Source: Trichomonas tenax
Lineage: Eukaryota > Parabasalia > Trichomonadida > Trichomonadidae
Assembly: GCA_023091735.1 (NCBI GenBank)
Contig: JALKBU010000168.1
Coordinates: 1 to 64,000 of the forward strand
Direction of reading: 5' to 3'
Length of the DNA stretch: 64,000 bases
Below the pieces are notes generated by a model. It was not told the origin of the DNA. It was given only the letters and a program-made list of their open reading frames with translations, and ran no database searches. This document shows positions 48,345-57,693 of this stretch, one piece after another. The translations under genes were made by a program, and so were the position numbers. How positions within the stretch are numbered: the stretch's first letter is position 1; each line of letters begins with the position of its first letter.

Positions 48345-49877
48345 ATGATTTCACGACTTGATGTACGTTTTAAATTCAAAATGAAGAAAAAGCAAGATTG
48401 GGCCGAAGAGACCCAAAACATATGTGCAAACATTAACGAAACTTGTTATTCCATCATAAGCAATGCAGTAAAGAACAGAATGAACTGGGAAACAACAGAA
48501 TCTAACGTGAATTGCGATATTTTTTGGAAGGATACAAATGTTAATGTCAATTTCTGCTTGAAAATGAAACCATATCAATTTGTTAACCATTTTCCAGGCA
48601 CAGGATGTATCTCAAGAAAAGTAGATCTCAGTAAAAATTTCTTTCAGCTCCAAAAATTGTTTCCTGATCACTACAACTTTCACCCAAAGTCATTTACCAT
48701 TCCTGCAGAAAGAAGCACGCTTAAAAATTACATGGAATCGCTTCCTTCCGATCAAAGAACTTTTATAATTAAACCTGATCTGGGTTCGCAAGGTAAAGGC
48801 ATTTATCTCATACAAGATCCAAACGAAGCTTTGGAATGCAAAAAGCTTGCAATCGCACAACAATTAATCGACCCCTATTTGATTGATGGGTTAAAATTTG
48901 ATTTAAGGGTTTATGCACTCGTTACCTCGATTAGCCCATTGAGAGTCTATGTTTATAAAGAAGGATTGGCTCGTTTTTGCACTCAAGAATATGAAAAACC
49001 AAATTCGAAAAATATGAAAGAAGCGTTTAAATTCTTAACAAACTACAGCCTTAACAAACATAACAAGAATTTTGAGCAATTTCATGATGGAAAAGGCCAT
49101 AAAAGATCCATTACCTGCGTTTTTCGTCAACTCCTCGATAATGGTATCAACATTGATGCTTTATGGGAGGAGATCCATAGGATCATCATGCTGACTATAA
49201 TTATCGGACAACCAATCATCTCACACAATTATCAGGCATCAATCAAAACACAAGATGGAAAATCTCATTGTTTCGAAATTCTCGGCTTCGATATACTTAT
49301 AGATAAGAATCTTAAACCATGGGTACTAGAAGTTAACCATTCTCCAAGTTTTTCAACAGAATCAGATTTTGATTATCAAGTCAAGATCGATTTGATCAGT
49401 GAAGCACTGAAGATAATGGATATAAATTACATACTTCGTTCCAGGATCGTGAATATAGACAAGCAAAGAACATTCCAACGAATAAATGGAGCAAAGCAAA
49501 TGGATGTTCCTCAGCTATTTAATCCAACTATAGAGTCTCGAATTGCTTCAACAACTGGATGGAAGCAGATATATCCTGGTCCTAACACAACAGACTTTGA
49601 CAAAATACTGTGCAGGATTGAGGATATGCCTAAGTATGGAATAGAAGAGACACATGCATTTCTTGTTCGAAGAAAAGCAACGCAAACCATTTTGGATGAA
49701 ATGGAGCGAAAAGCTCTTGAAGCGAGGAAAGAACCGAAGCCATTCATCACATCATTTGTACCTGCTTCTATTCTTTCTCCTAAAGGTAATCACATTCATC
49801 TTTCTCCAAAGCCAAGACCACAAACTGATATCCGAAGAAAACCTACGAGAATGCTTCGCTTGAGGCAAGATATTTAA
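48345..49877 (+). CDS. Tubulin tyrosine ligase-like (TTLL) glutamylase
   Basis: This is an ATP-grasp amino-acid ligase that adds glutamates to tubulin tails. Family motifs appear in order: NHFPGTGCISRKVDL, the ATP-binding FIIKPDLGSQGKGIYLI, VAQQLIDPYLIDG-type lid with KFDLRVYALVTSISPLRVYVYKEGLARF, FLTNYSLNKHN, and the catalytic FEILGFDILIDKNLKPWVLEVNHSPSF. This set is closest to TTLL6/9/13 polyglutamylases. A C-terminal tail (about 390-510) is basic near its end (RRKPTRMLRLRQDI) and could contact microtubules. The open frame begins at a TTG (48321); the ATG at 48345 is chosen for its initiator, with 48381 as second choice. Confidence 0.9.
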   Translation: MISRLDVRFKFKMKKKQDWAEETQNICANINETCYSIISNAVKNRMNWETTESNVNCDIFWKDTNVNVNFCLKMKPYQFVNHFPGTGCISRKVDLSKNFFQLQKLFPDHYNFHPKSFTIPAERSTLKNYMESLPSDQRTFIIKPDLGSQGKGIYLIQDPNEALECKKLAIAQQLIDPYLIDGLKFDLRVYALVTSISPLRVYVYKEGLARFCTQEYEKPNSKNMKEAFKFLTNYSLNKHNKNFEQFHDGKGHKRSITCVFRQLLDNGINIDALWEEIHRIIMLTIIIGQPIISHNYQASIKTQDGKSHCFEILGFDILIDKNLKPWVLEVNHSPSFSTESDFDYQVKIDLISEALKIMDINYILRSRIVNIDKQRTFQRINGAKQMDVPQLFNPTIESRIASTTGWKQIYPGPNTTDFDKILCRIEDMPKYGIEETHAFLVRRKATQTILDEMERKALEARKEPKPFITSFVPASILSPKGNHIHLSPKPRPQTDIRRKPTRMLRLRQDI

Positions 49878-50235
49878 TATGTTATATTATTATTGTTTGA
49901 ATCTTTTAAATATGTATTATTAACACCTTCCACTCACTTTTATCTTCCAATTATAATATGATACAATCTACACTTTCTTCAACCTAAAATGTGAATACTG
50001 GCCTTTAAAATGCAACAAATTGTTCTCAAAATGATTTTTCATAATTTATATCATGTAAATTATAATATTGCCATGTAAATTATTTTTATTCGTCAAAAAT
50101 GTTTATCAAGCCAAATATCAAATCTGATTAGAAAATAAAATCAACAATATATGGAGAGTCCAAATACTGAAAATAAAAGTTAGCTTTTGGTCCAAATTAC
50201 CGCCGATCAACAATTGAGTGCGTCCTTTTTTCTCA
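49878..50235. other. Intergenic with TCATGTAAATTA boxes
   Basis: About 358 bases upstream of the S28e gene. ATCATGTAAATTA and GCCATGTAAATTA lie 20 bases apart at about 50052-50083, followed by GTCAAAAATG, then about 140 bases to the ATG. No gene in it. Confidence 0.55.
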
Positions 50236-50436
50236 ATGGAAGTTGAACAAGTCAAGCTCGCAATTGTCAAGCAGGTCATCGGCCGCACAGGCTCACGCGG
50301 TGGCGTCACGCAGGTTCGCGTTGAGTTCCTTGATGACTCTAACCGCTCCCTCGTCCGCAATGTCAAGGGCGCAGTCCGCAAGGACGATATTCTCTCCCTC
50401 CTCGAGACAGAGCGTGAAGCCCGCCGCCTCAGGTAA
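50236..50436 (+). CDS. RPS28: 40S ribosomal protein S28e
   Basis: This 66-residue small-subunit protein sits near the decoding and mRNA exit region. It is full length: [23 protein letters not shown], then [21 protein letters not shown] [13 protein letters not shown] and the terminal [12 protein letters not shown], the classic S28e tail. Codons are rich in C at third positions, as in the LCAT-like gene, in line with high expression. The frame extends upstream to a GTG at 50218, but the ATG at 50236 matches S28e length. The stop is TAAC; AATAAATAAA follows about 45 bases later. Confidence 0.96.
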   Translation: MEVEQVKLAIVKQVIGRTGSRGGVTQVRVEFLDDSNRSLVRNVKGAVRKDDILSLLETEREARRLR

Positions 50437-51026
50437 CCACTTTTCATGCGGCTTCTTGAAATTAATAACTATATTATCTTCAATAAATAAATATGGGCTA
50501 AATCGATACTAACAATCTTACTTTTTACTACCGCTTCCACTAATTTTTTCATATTTTTCTATACTAGAAAACATAAAATACAGGAGATTTAACTCTCTAA
50601 TTCCAAACATATACTTTAATGATGTATTTTGAACCTGGCAGAAGGATATAAACTTGTGCCAAATGAATGGCTTGAGTTTTGAAAGATAAAATGCAAACCA
50701 TAATAAAATTATAAAGCAAGTTATGAAACACCAAGAATTGGATAGTATAGGAAGTGTATAATGTATACGCGGATCCTGAGGGAGAATTTATAAAAATGCA
50801 AATTGATAATTTTCCATATATTCTCATTTTCCTAGTAAATTCACATTTATTCTATTGCTCTGATTTATACATAGCGAAATCAACGTTTCCAATAATTATG
50901 GCCTTCATTTTTAAACCACCTAATTTTCCTCTTGCATAGCGTCCAGTACTATATTTGAATCTGTGCATGACAAAAAATGAGGATATGGAGGCAAGTGAGG
51001 TGGAATAAAAATTGACAAAAGCTTCA
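50437..51026. other. Intergenic spacer
   Basis: About 590 bases, AT-rich. A 61-codon frame at 50754 has no family resemblance and no promoter-like context. TTGACAAAAGC lies directly before the next ATG. Confidence 0.5.
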
Positions 51027-53645
51027 ATGGCAGATAATGAATATAACCTTGAGTACTGGCAGAAGCTTTACGAGCAGTATGTGGCCAGGAACAAGGAAAT
51101 TGAAGACCAAATCAGCAACCTCAAGGAACTGTCTGTAGGTTCTGCTGAAAGATTCGAAAAATACAAATCTGAAAACGAACAATACGAAGTCGACATTCGC
51201 AAAATCATGGAAGAAGCAAAGACACATATTGAAGGTCAGCAGTATAAAGGAATGCCCGAACATGAGATTGAAAATAAGATCATTAAGGCTCAAATTATCC
51301 TTAGAAAGCTCTGGGATATGGCTAAGGAGCTCAAGGATAAGCGCGAAAAAATCTTGAAAGAATGTCAAAACCACGAGAACCAATCAAAGTCATTTTCCGA
51401 GCAATGCGAACCAATCGTTAAAGAAACCCTCGATAACGCTGCTAAAACATCGTCCAACTCTAGGCTTCTCAAGCGTAACATTTTGCACTACGAATGCCAA
51501 CAGTTTTCCAATAAAATGGAATCTGATATCAAAATACTTCAAGAAAAAATAGCCAAACTCAGCTCATCGACACAGTCTAAAATATTATCTGCCAAGCTTA
51601 TCACACAGGAGGCACAGGCGAAGGCGTTATATCTTAAGAGAGAATTCCTCACTTCAACAGACCCGAATGAACAATATAACTTGGCTCTGGCCATCCAGGC
51701 GCACTGTCAATACATGAATGAAATTCTCCCACTTATTCAGAATTACGAGCCAATTATTTCAAACTCGCAGCACATCTCTAATTTACTCGATGCTGATGCT
51801 CAACACATCATTGAGCTCATTAAGAAGTACATTTCTGGATTTACAGTCCTGGAACAAGTTTATTCTGGTGTTCTTGGAATCTCGGACAAAGTCCTTCTTG
51901 AGCAGCAGTACCTTCAGTACCAATATAAGGAAACAACAAACAAGAAAGGTTATATTAACTCAGAACGTGAATCTGCTAACGAAAAGATCCAGGAATACTC
52001 AAAGATCCTTGAAGATGAGCGCCGTAAGATTGAGACTCTTAAGAAACGTCTTGAGGACGAAAGAAAGCTTAGCAGCATTACAGAAAACGAACTTCAGTAC
52101 ATGATTGAAACTGAAAATCGAATTCGCCAAGAAAACGCAAATCGCCAACAGTCTGATGTTCTTTCCAAGTCTGCAAAGGAACTCGTCAACTACATTCAGA
52201 AGTTCATGAGCAATCAGCGTCTTCCAAACATGGGTATGGGTGGAGGCATTCCACAAGACTTCGTGTCGAAGTTTGCGGAACTCAAGGCTAGCGTCGATCA
52301 GTTTCTCAACAATCAGCAGGCTCAGCGTTCTGAGAAACAGCGTCTCGAGCGTGAGAAGAAGCGTATCCAGTATGCTGAGCATCTTAAAGAGTCCAAAGTT
52401 CAAGTTTACAACCCAGAACTTATCTCCGTCTATGATCCAGAGACAATCGATATTGAGCTTAATACAACTGAATTTCAGCTCCAGATCATCGGTGGTAAAC
52501 CCGGTGCTCTCACAGAAGCTCTCTTCAACCCATTCGTTAAGGAGCTTAACTACTCAACTATCTTCTTACTTTATTTGTGCTATAGTGATGAGAAACCGAT
52601 CAACATCCTCCAGCACTTAGCTAACATTCAGCAGTTCGTTATTGATGCTCAGAAGGGCTCTACATTACAGCTATATGAGCAAATCTCCATGGATAAATAC
52701 CATGTTAGAAAGTTCCCACTCCCAGACTTTGCTCCTCCGGATTTCGCTTTCGTTCTTAACACATTCAATACATATATTCACAACTGGCTCATTTTCAACC
52801 CATCTGTTTTCGACACACCTGATGCCCGCCAAGTCATAGAGATGATCAGGAAGTTTGTTCAGGAAAACACAACAAACGTTTCGGATGATATCATCACACT
52901 TTTTACATGCGTTGACGCTCCAGAAAAACTCATCAGAACAGAAGCTGCTCCACCATCTACATCAAAGGAAAATAATGATGTTGAAGCATGCTCCCAAGAC
53001 TTCATGATCAAGGCCTTCGAGATCTATCTTTCCATCAACGCGCGCGACTTCTTGTTCTACACAATGCGTCGTGTTCAGGAGCATGGTGATGATTATCACA
53101 CACGCATCATGAGCCTTCGCCGTGAACTTCATACACTTATCTATACAACCGTTGCATCAGACAAGAAGGGTAAGCTTGTTCTTCTTCAGTGGTATCACGT
53201 CGCCATTGATGCCATCAAGAAATACAATAACCATGAACTTTTCAGTGCAATTGTTGATGCTATCAAGAAGATGCCAGATGAGTGGGTTGAATCCAACACC
53301 AAGAAGTATGCTAAGGAGAAACTTCAGGATCTCGCAAACTGCCGTGTTGAGCTTCAAGCCGCTCTCGATGAATTTGAGAAAGCCAAGCACGAGATTAAGG
53401 GAACAATGGTGCCATGCATCAACATTTTCGAGAAGCGCGTATCAGAGATTCGTGAGAAGTTCGACAAGTCTCCAGCATTCGTTCAGATGAGAGCGATTGC
53501 TCCTGTTGTTAAGACCTTCTTCTCAGCGAAGCGTGCCAACATTAAGTTTGTTATGCCAGCTGAAGATATGTCTAAGATCATTGGACACTATCCTAAGACT
53601 ATCACAGAGGAAGATCTCATGTCTGAAAAGAAGAAGAAGAAGTAA
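51027..53645 (+). CDS. Coiled-coil protein with possible RasGEF-like C-terminus
   Basis: The 872-residue protein starts at the ATG at 51027 (the frame opens with TTG at 51012). Residues 1-450 are long coiled coils rich in E, K and Q, with one glycine-rich break, MGMGGGIPQD. Residues about 500-640 (ALFNPFVKELNYSTIFLLYLCY, then FVLNTFNTYIHNWLIFNPSVF, QVIEMIRKFVQENT) look like a RasGEF N-module, and about 660-850 (QDFMIKAFEIYLSINARDFL, VLLQWYHVAIDAIKKYNNHELFSAIVDAIKK, VPCINIFEKRVSEI) like a RasGEF catalytic fold. This would be a Ras-family exchange factor. The match is by pattern only and lacks a clear catalytic hairpin. The tail is basic (KKKKK). Confidence 0.7.
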   Translation: MADNEYNLEYWQKLYEQYVARNKEIEDQISNLKELSVGSAERFEKYKSENEQYEVDIRKIMEEAKTHIEGQQYKGMPEHEIENKIIKAQIILRKLWDMAKELKDKREKILKECQNHENQSKSFSEQCEPIVKETLDNAAKTSSNSRLLKRNILHYECQQFSNKMESDIKILQEKIAKLSSSTQSKILSAKLITQEAQAKALYLKREFLTSTDPNEQYNLALAIQAHCQYMNEILPLIQNYEPIISNSQHISNLLDADAQHIIELIKKYISGFTVLEQVYSGVLGISDKVLLEQQYLQYQYKETTNKKGYINSERESANEKIQEYSKILEDERRKIETLKKRLEDERKLSSITENELQYMIETENRIRQENANRQQSDVLSKSAKELVNYIQKFMSNQRLPNMGMGGGIPQDFVSKFAELKASVDQFLNNQQAQRSEKQRLEREKKRIQYAEHLKESKVQVYNPELISVYDPETIDIELNTTEFQLQIIGGKPGALTEALFNPFVKELNYSTIFLLYLCYSDEKPINILQHLANIQQFVIDAQKGSTLQLYEQISMDKYHVRKFPLPDFAPPDFAFVLNTFNTYIHNWLIFNPSVFDTPDARQVIEMIRKFVQENTTNVSDDIITLFTCVDAPEKLIRTEAAPPSTSKENNDVEACSQDFMIKAFEIYLSINARDFLFYTMRRVQEHGDDYHTRIMSLRRELHTLIYTTVASDKKGKLVLLQWYHVAIDAIKKYNNHELFSAIVDAIKKMPDEWVESNTKKYAKEKLQDLANCRVELQAALDEFEKAKHEIKGTMVPCINIFEKRVSEIREKFDKSPAFVQMRAIAPVVKTFFSAKRANIKFVMPAEDMSKIIGHYPKTITEEDLMSEKKKKK

Positions 53646-53780
53646 TTGAAATAATTTTTTATAATGTCAATAATCATATCATTTATATTTTATTAAATAA
53701 GTTTTATTTCGATCTCATATATTTTCTCATTATCTTTTTAAAGCCAATATCTAAACAAAATTTATATTTTTATCTCTATA

Positions 53781-54833
53781 TTACTTTCCTCTTCTCAAAG
53801 CATGATAAATCTTAACACCAAATCCAACGACAATCGCGGCTGTTGCAGCAATAATAATTGAGCGCTCTTTCAATGGAGCATTTTCGATCTTTGGTTCTGC
53901 ATTTTGTAAAGCAAAGACTCTTGGGTCATTCATTTCGATTGGTGGAACTTTTGGATTTAATTCCTTGGCCTTTCTCTGAAGTTCTATTCCTTTTGTCACG
54001 TTCTTCTTCGTTCCCACACCATGGAATGTCAACTTTCCGAGTTCGTGGTATGCAATCCAGTTCTCTGGATCTTTAGTGATCGCGTGCTCAAGAAGCTGAA
54101 CCGCTTTCTCAGCATTTTTGGACTTATAAGCAATGCTTGATAACGGAGAGTAGTATTCACCGAGGCCAACAATTGCATCAGCGATTCCTGCTTCGGCAGC
54201 AATTGCCATGAATGGAAGTCCTTCTTCCGCTGTTTGCTCGCTTTGAGCGAGAACAACAGCAATGCAAAACGCAGATGTTGGGTCTTTGTACTTATCGTAG
54301 CAAACCCTCAAAAGCTTGATGCCATCAATGAATGTTTGATCATTCTTAAGCAATCTTTGTCCATATTCTCTAAGAGCAGGAATGTAACCAGCAGATGCAG
54401 CGAACTGGAGGTACTGGATTGCAATGCGCATGTTTGTGTCATCACCGTGTGTCTCTAATGTCATATCAAACAATTTATAAATCGCATAAGCGGATTTTGG
54501 ATCAATCATCTTGTTATCGATGTGGTTGGACGTAATCAGCATATTCCATGGCTCATTGGATCCCGATTTAATAATTTCGACAGAATAAATTCCATTTTCG
54601 AATTTGGTTGAAAGTGACTCTGCTGTGCTATATAATCTTCCGCACACAAACGGGCAGATGTCTTCTGTTGCGTGAATGATGAGGCATTCCTTGTTTTCAT
54701 TTAATTCGGCTTTTATCGAAGAAGCGTTGAATGTTTCTGGTATTTCTATCGTAACTTGGATCTTGCCGCCGAGATCTTTGTAATCGTAGTCATACATTAT
54801 CATTTGCGAAAGAGGAATCATTCCATCACTCAT
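53781..54833 (-). CDS. Tom36/Tom46-like hydrogenosomal import receptor
   Basis: The 350-residue protein has an N-terminal CS/Hsp20-like beta domain (about 13-105: KIQVTIEIPETFNASSIKAELNENKECLIIHA), a Sel1/TPR-type helical repeat region (about 115-285: IAIQYLQFAASAGYIPALREYGQRLL, AIVGLGEYYSP, KAVQLLEHAITKDPENWIAYHELGKL) and a single C-terminal membrane span (about 324-342) followed by HALRRGK. This domain order, Hsp20-like plus TPR plus tail anchor, is that of the Trichomonas TOM receptors Tom36 and Tom46. The basic tail fits an outer-membrane anchor. It is the strongest organelle marker here. A different tail-anchored TPR protein is the alternative. The start is preceded by TCACTTAAAA. Confidence 0.7.
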   Translation of the reverse strand: MSDGMIPLSQMIMYDYDYKDLGGKIQVTIEIPETFNASSIKAELNENKECLIIHATEDICPFVCGRLYSTAESLSTKFENGIYSVEIIKSGSNEPWNMLITSNHIDNKMIDPKSAYAIYKLFDMTLETHGDDTNMRIAIQYLQFAASAGYIPALREYGQRLLKNDQTFIDGIKLLRVCYDKYKDPTSAFCIAVVLAQSEQTAEEGLPFMAIAAEAGIADAIVGLGEYYSPLSSIAYKSKNAEKAVQLLEHAITKDPENWIAYHELGKLTFHGVGTKKNVTKGIELQRKAKELNPKVPPIEMNDPRVFALQNAEPKIENAPLKERSIIIAATAAIVVGFGVKIYHALRRGK

Positions 54834-54843
54834 TTTTAAATTT

Positions 54844-54850
54844 TAAGTGA
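54844..54850 (-). promoter_or_regulatory. TCACTTA initiator of the Tom-like gene
   Basis: TCACTTA on the minus strand, with the A 15 bases before the ATG at 54833. The motif array lies directly behind it. Confidence 0.6.
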
Positions 54851-54857
54851 ATCATTT

Positions 54858-55068
54858 GGCATGTAAATGATTTATTTGACATGTTTAACAATTTTATGAC
54901 ACATAAAAAATGATTGTTAAAAATAATTTATGACATGTAAGATAGTTTTTGTCGTGTAATCTTAAAAATGAAAATGAATTATGACATGTAATAATTTATT
55001 ATGTCATGTAAATATATTTATGACATGTAAAATTGTGAATTTAAACAAAGTTTCTGATTTACATGATA
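54858..55068. promoter_or_regulatory. Array of TGACATGTAAA-type palindromes
   Basis: About nine boxes of the form (T)GACATGTAAA or its relatives occur in about 210 bases: near 54859 (GGCATGTAAAT), 54878 (TGACATGTTTAA), 54897 (TGACACATAAA), 54930 (TGACATGTAAG), 54951 (GTCGTGTAAT), 54982 (TGACATGTAAT), 55002 (TGTCATGTAAAT), 55021 (TGACATGTAAAA) and 55057 (TTTACATGATA). The core ACATGT is itself palindromic. The array lies between the Tom-like and VPS26 genes, closer to the former. Confidence 0.75.
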
Positions 55069-55228
55069 AAAATATAATATACAAAAAGCAAAAATCACAT
55101 TAAAGTCGATGGAAGATAGCGTTTTAGCAAGAAAATTAATGAAATTTCTCATAGCTATAGCAATAGGAAGGTGTTGACATGATAAAAACTTAACACTAAA
55201 GAATTGCGGTTACAAAAAAAAATCAACA

Positions 55229-56134
55229 ATGTTTAAGGCTTTGTTTGGATCAAAGCCGCAGAAAGGATCCGAAAAACTGATAACATTGACTTTAAAAATG
55301 CCGGAGAAAAATGAAAACTACAGATTGCCGTATTTTTTCCCGGGCTCAATTATATTTCTGCATAATGATAAAATAACGGGAACTGTCAAAATTTCACTCA
55401 ATGGAAAGCGTTCTCTCAACTACGATTCTATTTCTATCTCAGTTTTAGGTCAATACAGAATAAAATCTGATGGCACACTCAGTCAGTTCTGCAAATACTC
55501 GAAACAGATCGCTGCTGCTGGCTCCATCAACCAGGAGTCATTCATAGAGTTCAGTATTAAACCAGTTGACTGCCAAGTTCCTTCTTTCTACGGAACTTAT
55601 ATTGACGCTCGATATTTGATACAGGCATCGATTAAAGTAGGTAGAGAAGAATACACAGACGATGTTCCAATATATTTGCTATTTGCAGAAGAAAAGCCCG
55701 AAAAAATTATTCCATTTAAGGCCGAAGTCGGCATTCAGAACGTTCTTCACGTCGAATTCGTGATCCAGAACCCATTGTTTAGTACGAGCGACTGTATCAT
55801 TGGAAGAATGAACTTCCTGGTCGTCAAAATTCGTATAACAAACGTTTTTCTCCAAATCAAGCGTCAAGAAACATTCAACAATGGCATCATTAGTTTTAAG
55901 CATGATTCAATTATAGCACAGCATGAAATCCTTGATGGAATTCCTGTTAGAGGCGACTCAATTCCAATTCGGTATTACATGGCTGGAGTTAAGGCGTGGC
56001 CATATCCGAAGAACTCCACTATGTATCTTAATGTTGACTACGCGATCAGATTGCTTCTTATCGATGAGAATGGAAAACATTATTACAAAGATCTCGCTTC
56101 ATATGTTCCTTGTTTTCGAAAGGACGAATTGTAA
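55229..56134 (+). CDS. VPS26: Retromer subunit VPS26
   Basis: VPS26 is the arrestin-fold subunit of retromer, which sorts cargo from endosomes. The 301-residue protein shows both arrestin-like lobes. Motifs are IIFLHNDKITGTVKISLNGKR, then the linker PEKIIPFKAEVGIQNVLHVEFVIQNPLF and DCIIGRMNFLVVKIRITNVFLQIKRQETF, then HEILDGIPVRGDSIPIRYYMAG and VDYAIRLLLIDENGKHYYKDL. These match the family closely. The end lacks the long acidic tail of animal VPS26. The stop reads TAAATAAAT. It is convergent with the PUS1-like gene, only 31 bases away, so 3' UTRs may overlap. Confidence 0.95.
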   Translation: MFKALFGSKPQKGSEKLITLTLKMPEKNENYRLPYFFPGSIIFLHNDKITGTVKISLNGKRSLNYDSISISVLGQYRIKSDGTLSQFCKYSKQIAAAGSINQESFIEFSIKPVDCQVPSFYGTYIDARYLIQASIKVGREEYTDDVPIYLLFAEEKPEKIIPFKAEVGIQNVLHVEFVIQNPLFSTSDCIIGRMNFLVVKIRITNVFLQIKRQETFNNGIISFKHDSIIAQHEILDGIPVRGDSIPIRYYMAGVKAWPYPKNSTMYLNVDYAIRLLLIDENGKHYYKDLASYVPCFRKDEL

Positions 56135-56165
56135 ATAAATATTTATTAGTAGTAGTTAAAAAACA

Positions 56166-57206
56166 TTACTCCTCTATGAATTTTACTGGATATTGCGACA
56201 AACAATTTTTGATCCATGTTCTAAAAATGTCTTTCTCTCTAATAGTCCTTGCTATGTGTGGAAGAAGAACTTTTGACTTCCATTCTTCAATAACTGGCCT
56301 CCATGCATGAAATTCAATATCATTGTTCGGATTTGGATGTTTAAGCTTGCTCATGTAATCACCGTACTCTATCTGGTCCAAGAAAAGGCCGTCGCCTGGA
56401 AGTAATTGAATTCTGCATGTTTCTTCTGTTAGAGATCGAGATATTTCTTCTGGAGTGACTTGATTGTATGAAGCACTAACAACCATTGAAATCATCTTCC
56501 TTATCTGGTTGAGCATAAAGCTAATGCCTCTAATATAAAACAAAACGTAGGGTTCACCGTCAATTGTAAAAATATCACCAAATGTGAAATCTGTTATGAA
56601 TCTTTGGGCACCTTTGTATGTCTTTGGTGTGCCATTTGTGTAGTTGTGAAAATTATGCTGTCCAATGAAAAGAGGACAGATAGTATTCCTAAGATAATTG
56701 AGATGTTCAGGATCTGATGAAGAAAATACGTGAACAGGGAGTAGATAGTTGTATTTTCGGTGTGTAGCGAAGTCTTTGACTGGAAATGGAGAGTTAGTAC
56801 ACATAGCTGCCATGATTGTGATTTTTGAATCCTTTGGAAGATGTTTGTTAATCAAATCAGGAATCTCTGAGCACTGCATATCGTAAACTGCGTGTGATTT
56901 GAAGCAAATCAACTGTCCACACGCATGCACTCCGGCATCAGTTCTCGATGCTTCTGTCCATCCGAGTTTTCCTCTGTGTTTTGCTGCGTCTTCCGGCGCT
57001 AAACCAGATGAAGTCAAAGCTTCGAACAAATCTGAGTCTATTGTGCGCACTTTTTCGTTATATTGCAAACCATGATAACCAGTGCCAATGTAACGAAGGA
57101 AAATGACGATGCTTGCGGGCTTTTTGGGAACAACATATCTGTTTGGTTCAGGAAGTGGGGCTGTTAATACTACTTCTTTGTTAAGTTTACTAATTATGCC
57201 TCCCAT
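56166..57206 (-). CDS. PUS1-like tRNA pseudouridine synthase
   Basis: This is a TruA-family enzyme that isomerises uridines in tRNA. The catalytic Asp lies in ASRTDAGVHACGQLICF; the first motif is FLRYIGTGYHGLQYNE. Further family segments are HNFHNYTNGTPKTYKG, a strand set FYIRGISFMLNQIRKMI and PEEISRSLTEE, then LPGDGLFLDQIEYGDY. Spacing fits Pus1/Pus2 better than Pus3. The 346-residue length is normal. The N-terminal MGGIISK resembles an N-myristoylation signal (Gly2, Ser6), which would be odd for a tRNA enzyme. The ATG at 57206 is the only start. Confidence 0.88.
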   Translation of the reverse strand: MGGIISKLNKEVVLTAPLPEPNRYVVPKKPASIVIFLRYIGTGYHGLQYNEKVRTIDSDLFEALTSSGLAPEDAAKHRGKLGWTEASRTDAGVHACGQLICFKSHAVYDMQCSEIPDLINKHLPKDSKITIMAAMCTNSPFPVKDFATHRKYNYLLPVHVFSSSDPEHLNYLRNTICPLFIGQHNFHNYTNGTPKTYKGAQRFITDFTFGDIFTIDGEPYVLFYIRGISFMLNQIRKMISMVVSASYNQVTPEEISRSLTEETCRIQLLPGDGLFLDQIEYGDYMSKLKHPNPNNDIEFHAWRPVIEEWKSKVLLPHIARTIREKDIFRTWIKNCLSQYPVKFIEE

Positions 57207-57693
57207 AAATTATTGGCCCCCTCTTTATTTTGTTCCATACCCTCTTTTATTCAAAAATCATGTCACTTTACTTGTCAAAAAATAGTTATATGTCAAAATC
57301 ATAAATTCCCCATAACACAAGTCAGACATGATCACATTGATTCTGTGATTACGGGTATGCATTCTGAAGCTTTTTGTCAAAAGAATTCAATATTATTTTT
57401 TTATAATAATATATGTTGTTTACATCAATGTGTATTAACCACTATATCTTTAAGCTTTTCAATACAATGGTGTTTAAGGTATCTTGTATATTTTTATATA
57501 ACATTTTTATTAAGTTGATTTAATCAATGATTCATCATACACAAGCTACTGTTACAATAAAATATGTACACTATTATATAAAATTAGGATTTTAATAATT
57601 TAACAAATATAAAGCAAAAATACAAGAATATAGTTTGATTTCGCCTAAATAGAAATTGCCAACTGAAGCAATATGAGTATTGGAGGCTTTCAA
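57207..57693. other. Intergenic spacer
   Basis: About 490 bases. Upstream of the PUS1-like gene there are TGTCACTTTACTTGTCAAAA and TATGTCAAAATC boxes (about 57261-57302). The rest is AT-rich, with nothing recognisable. Confidence 0.5.
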
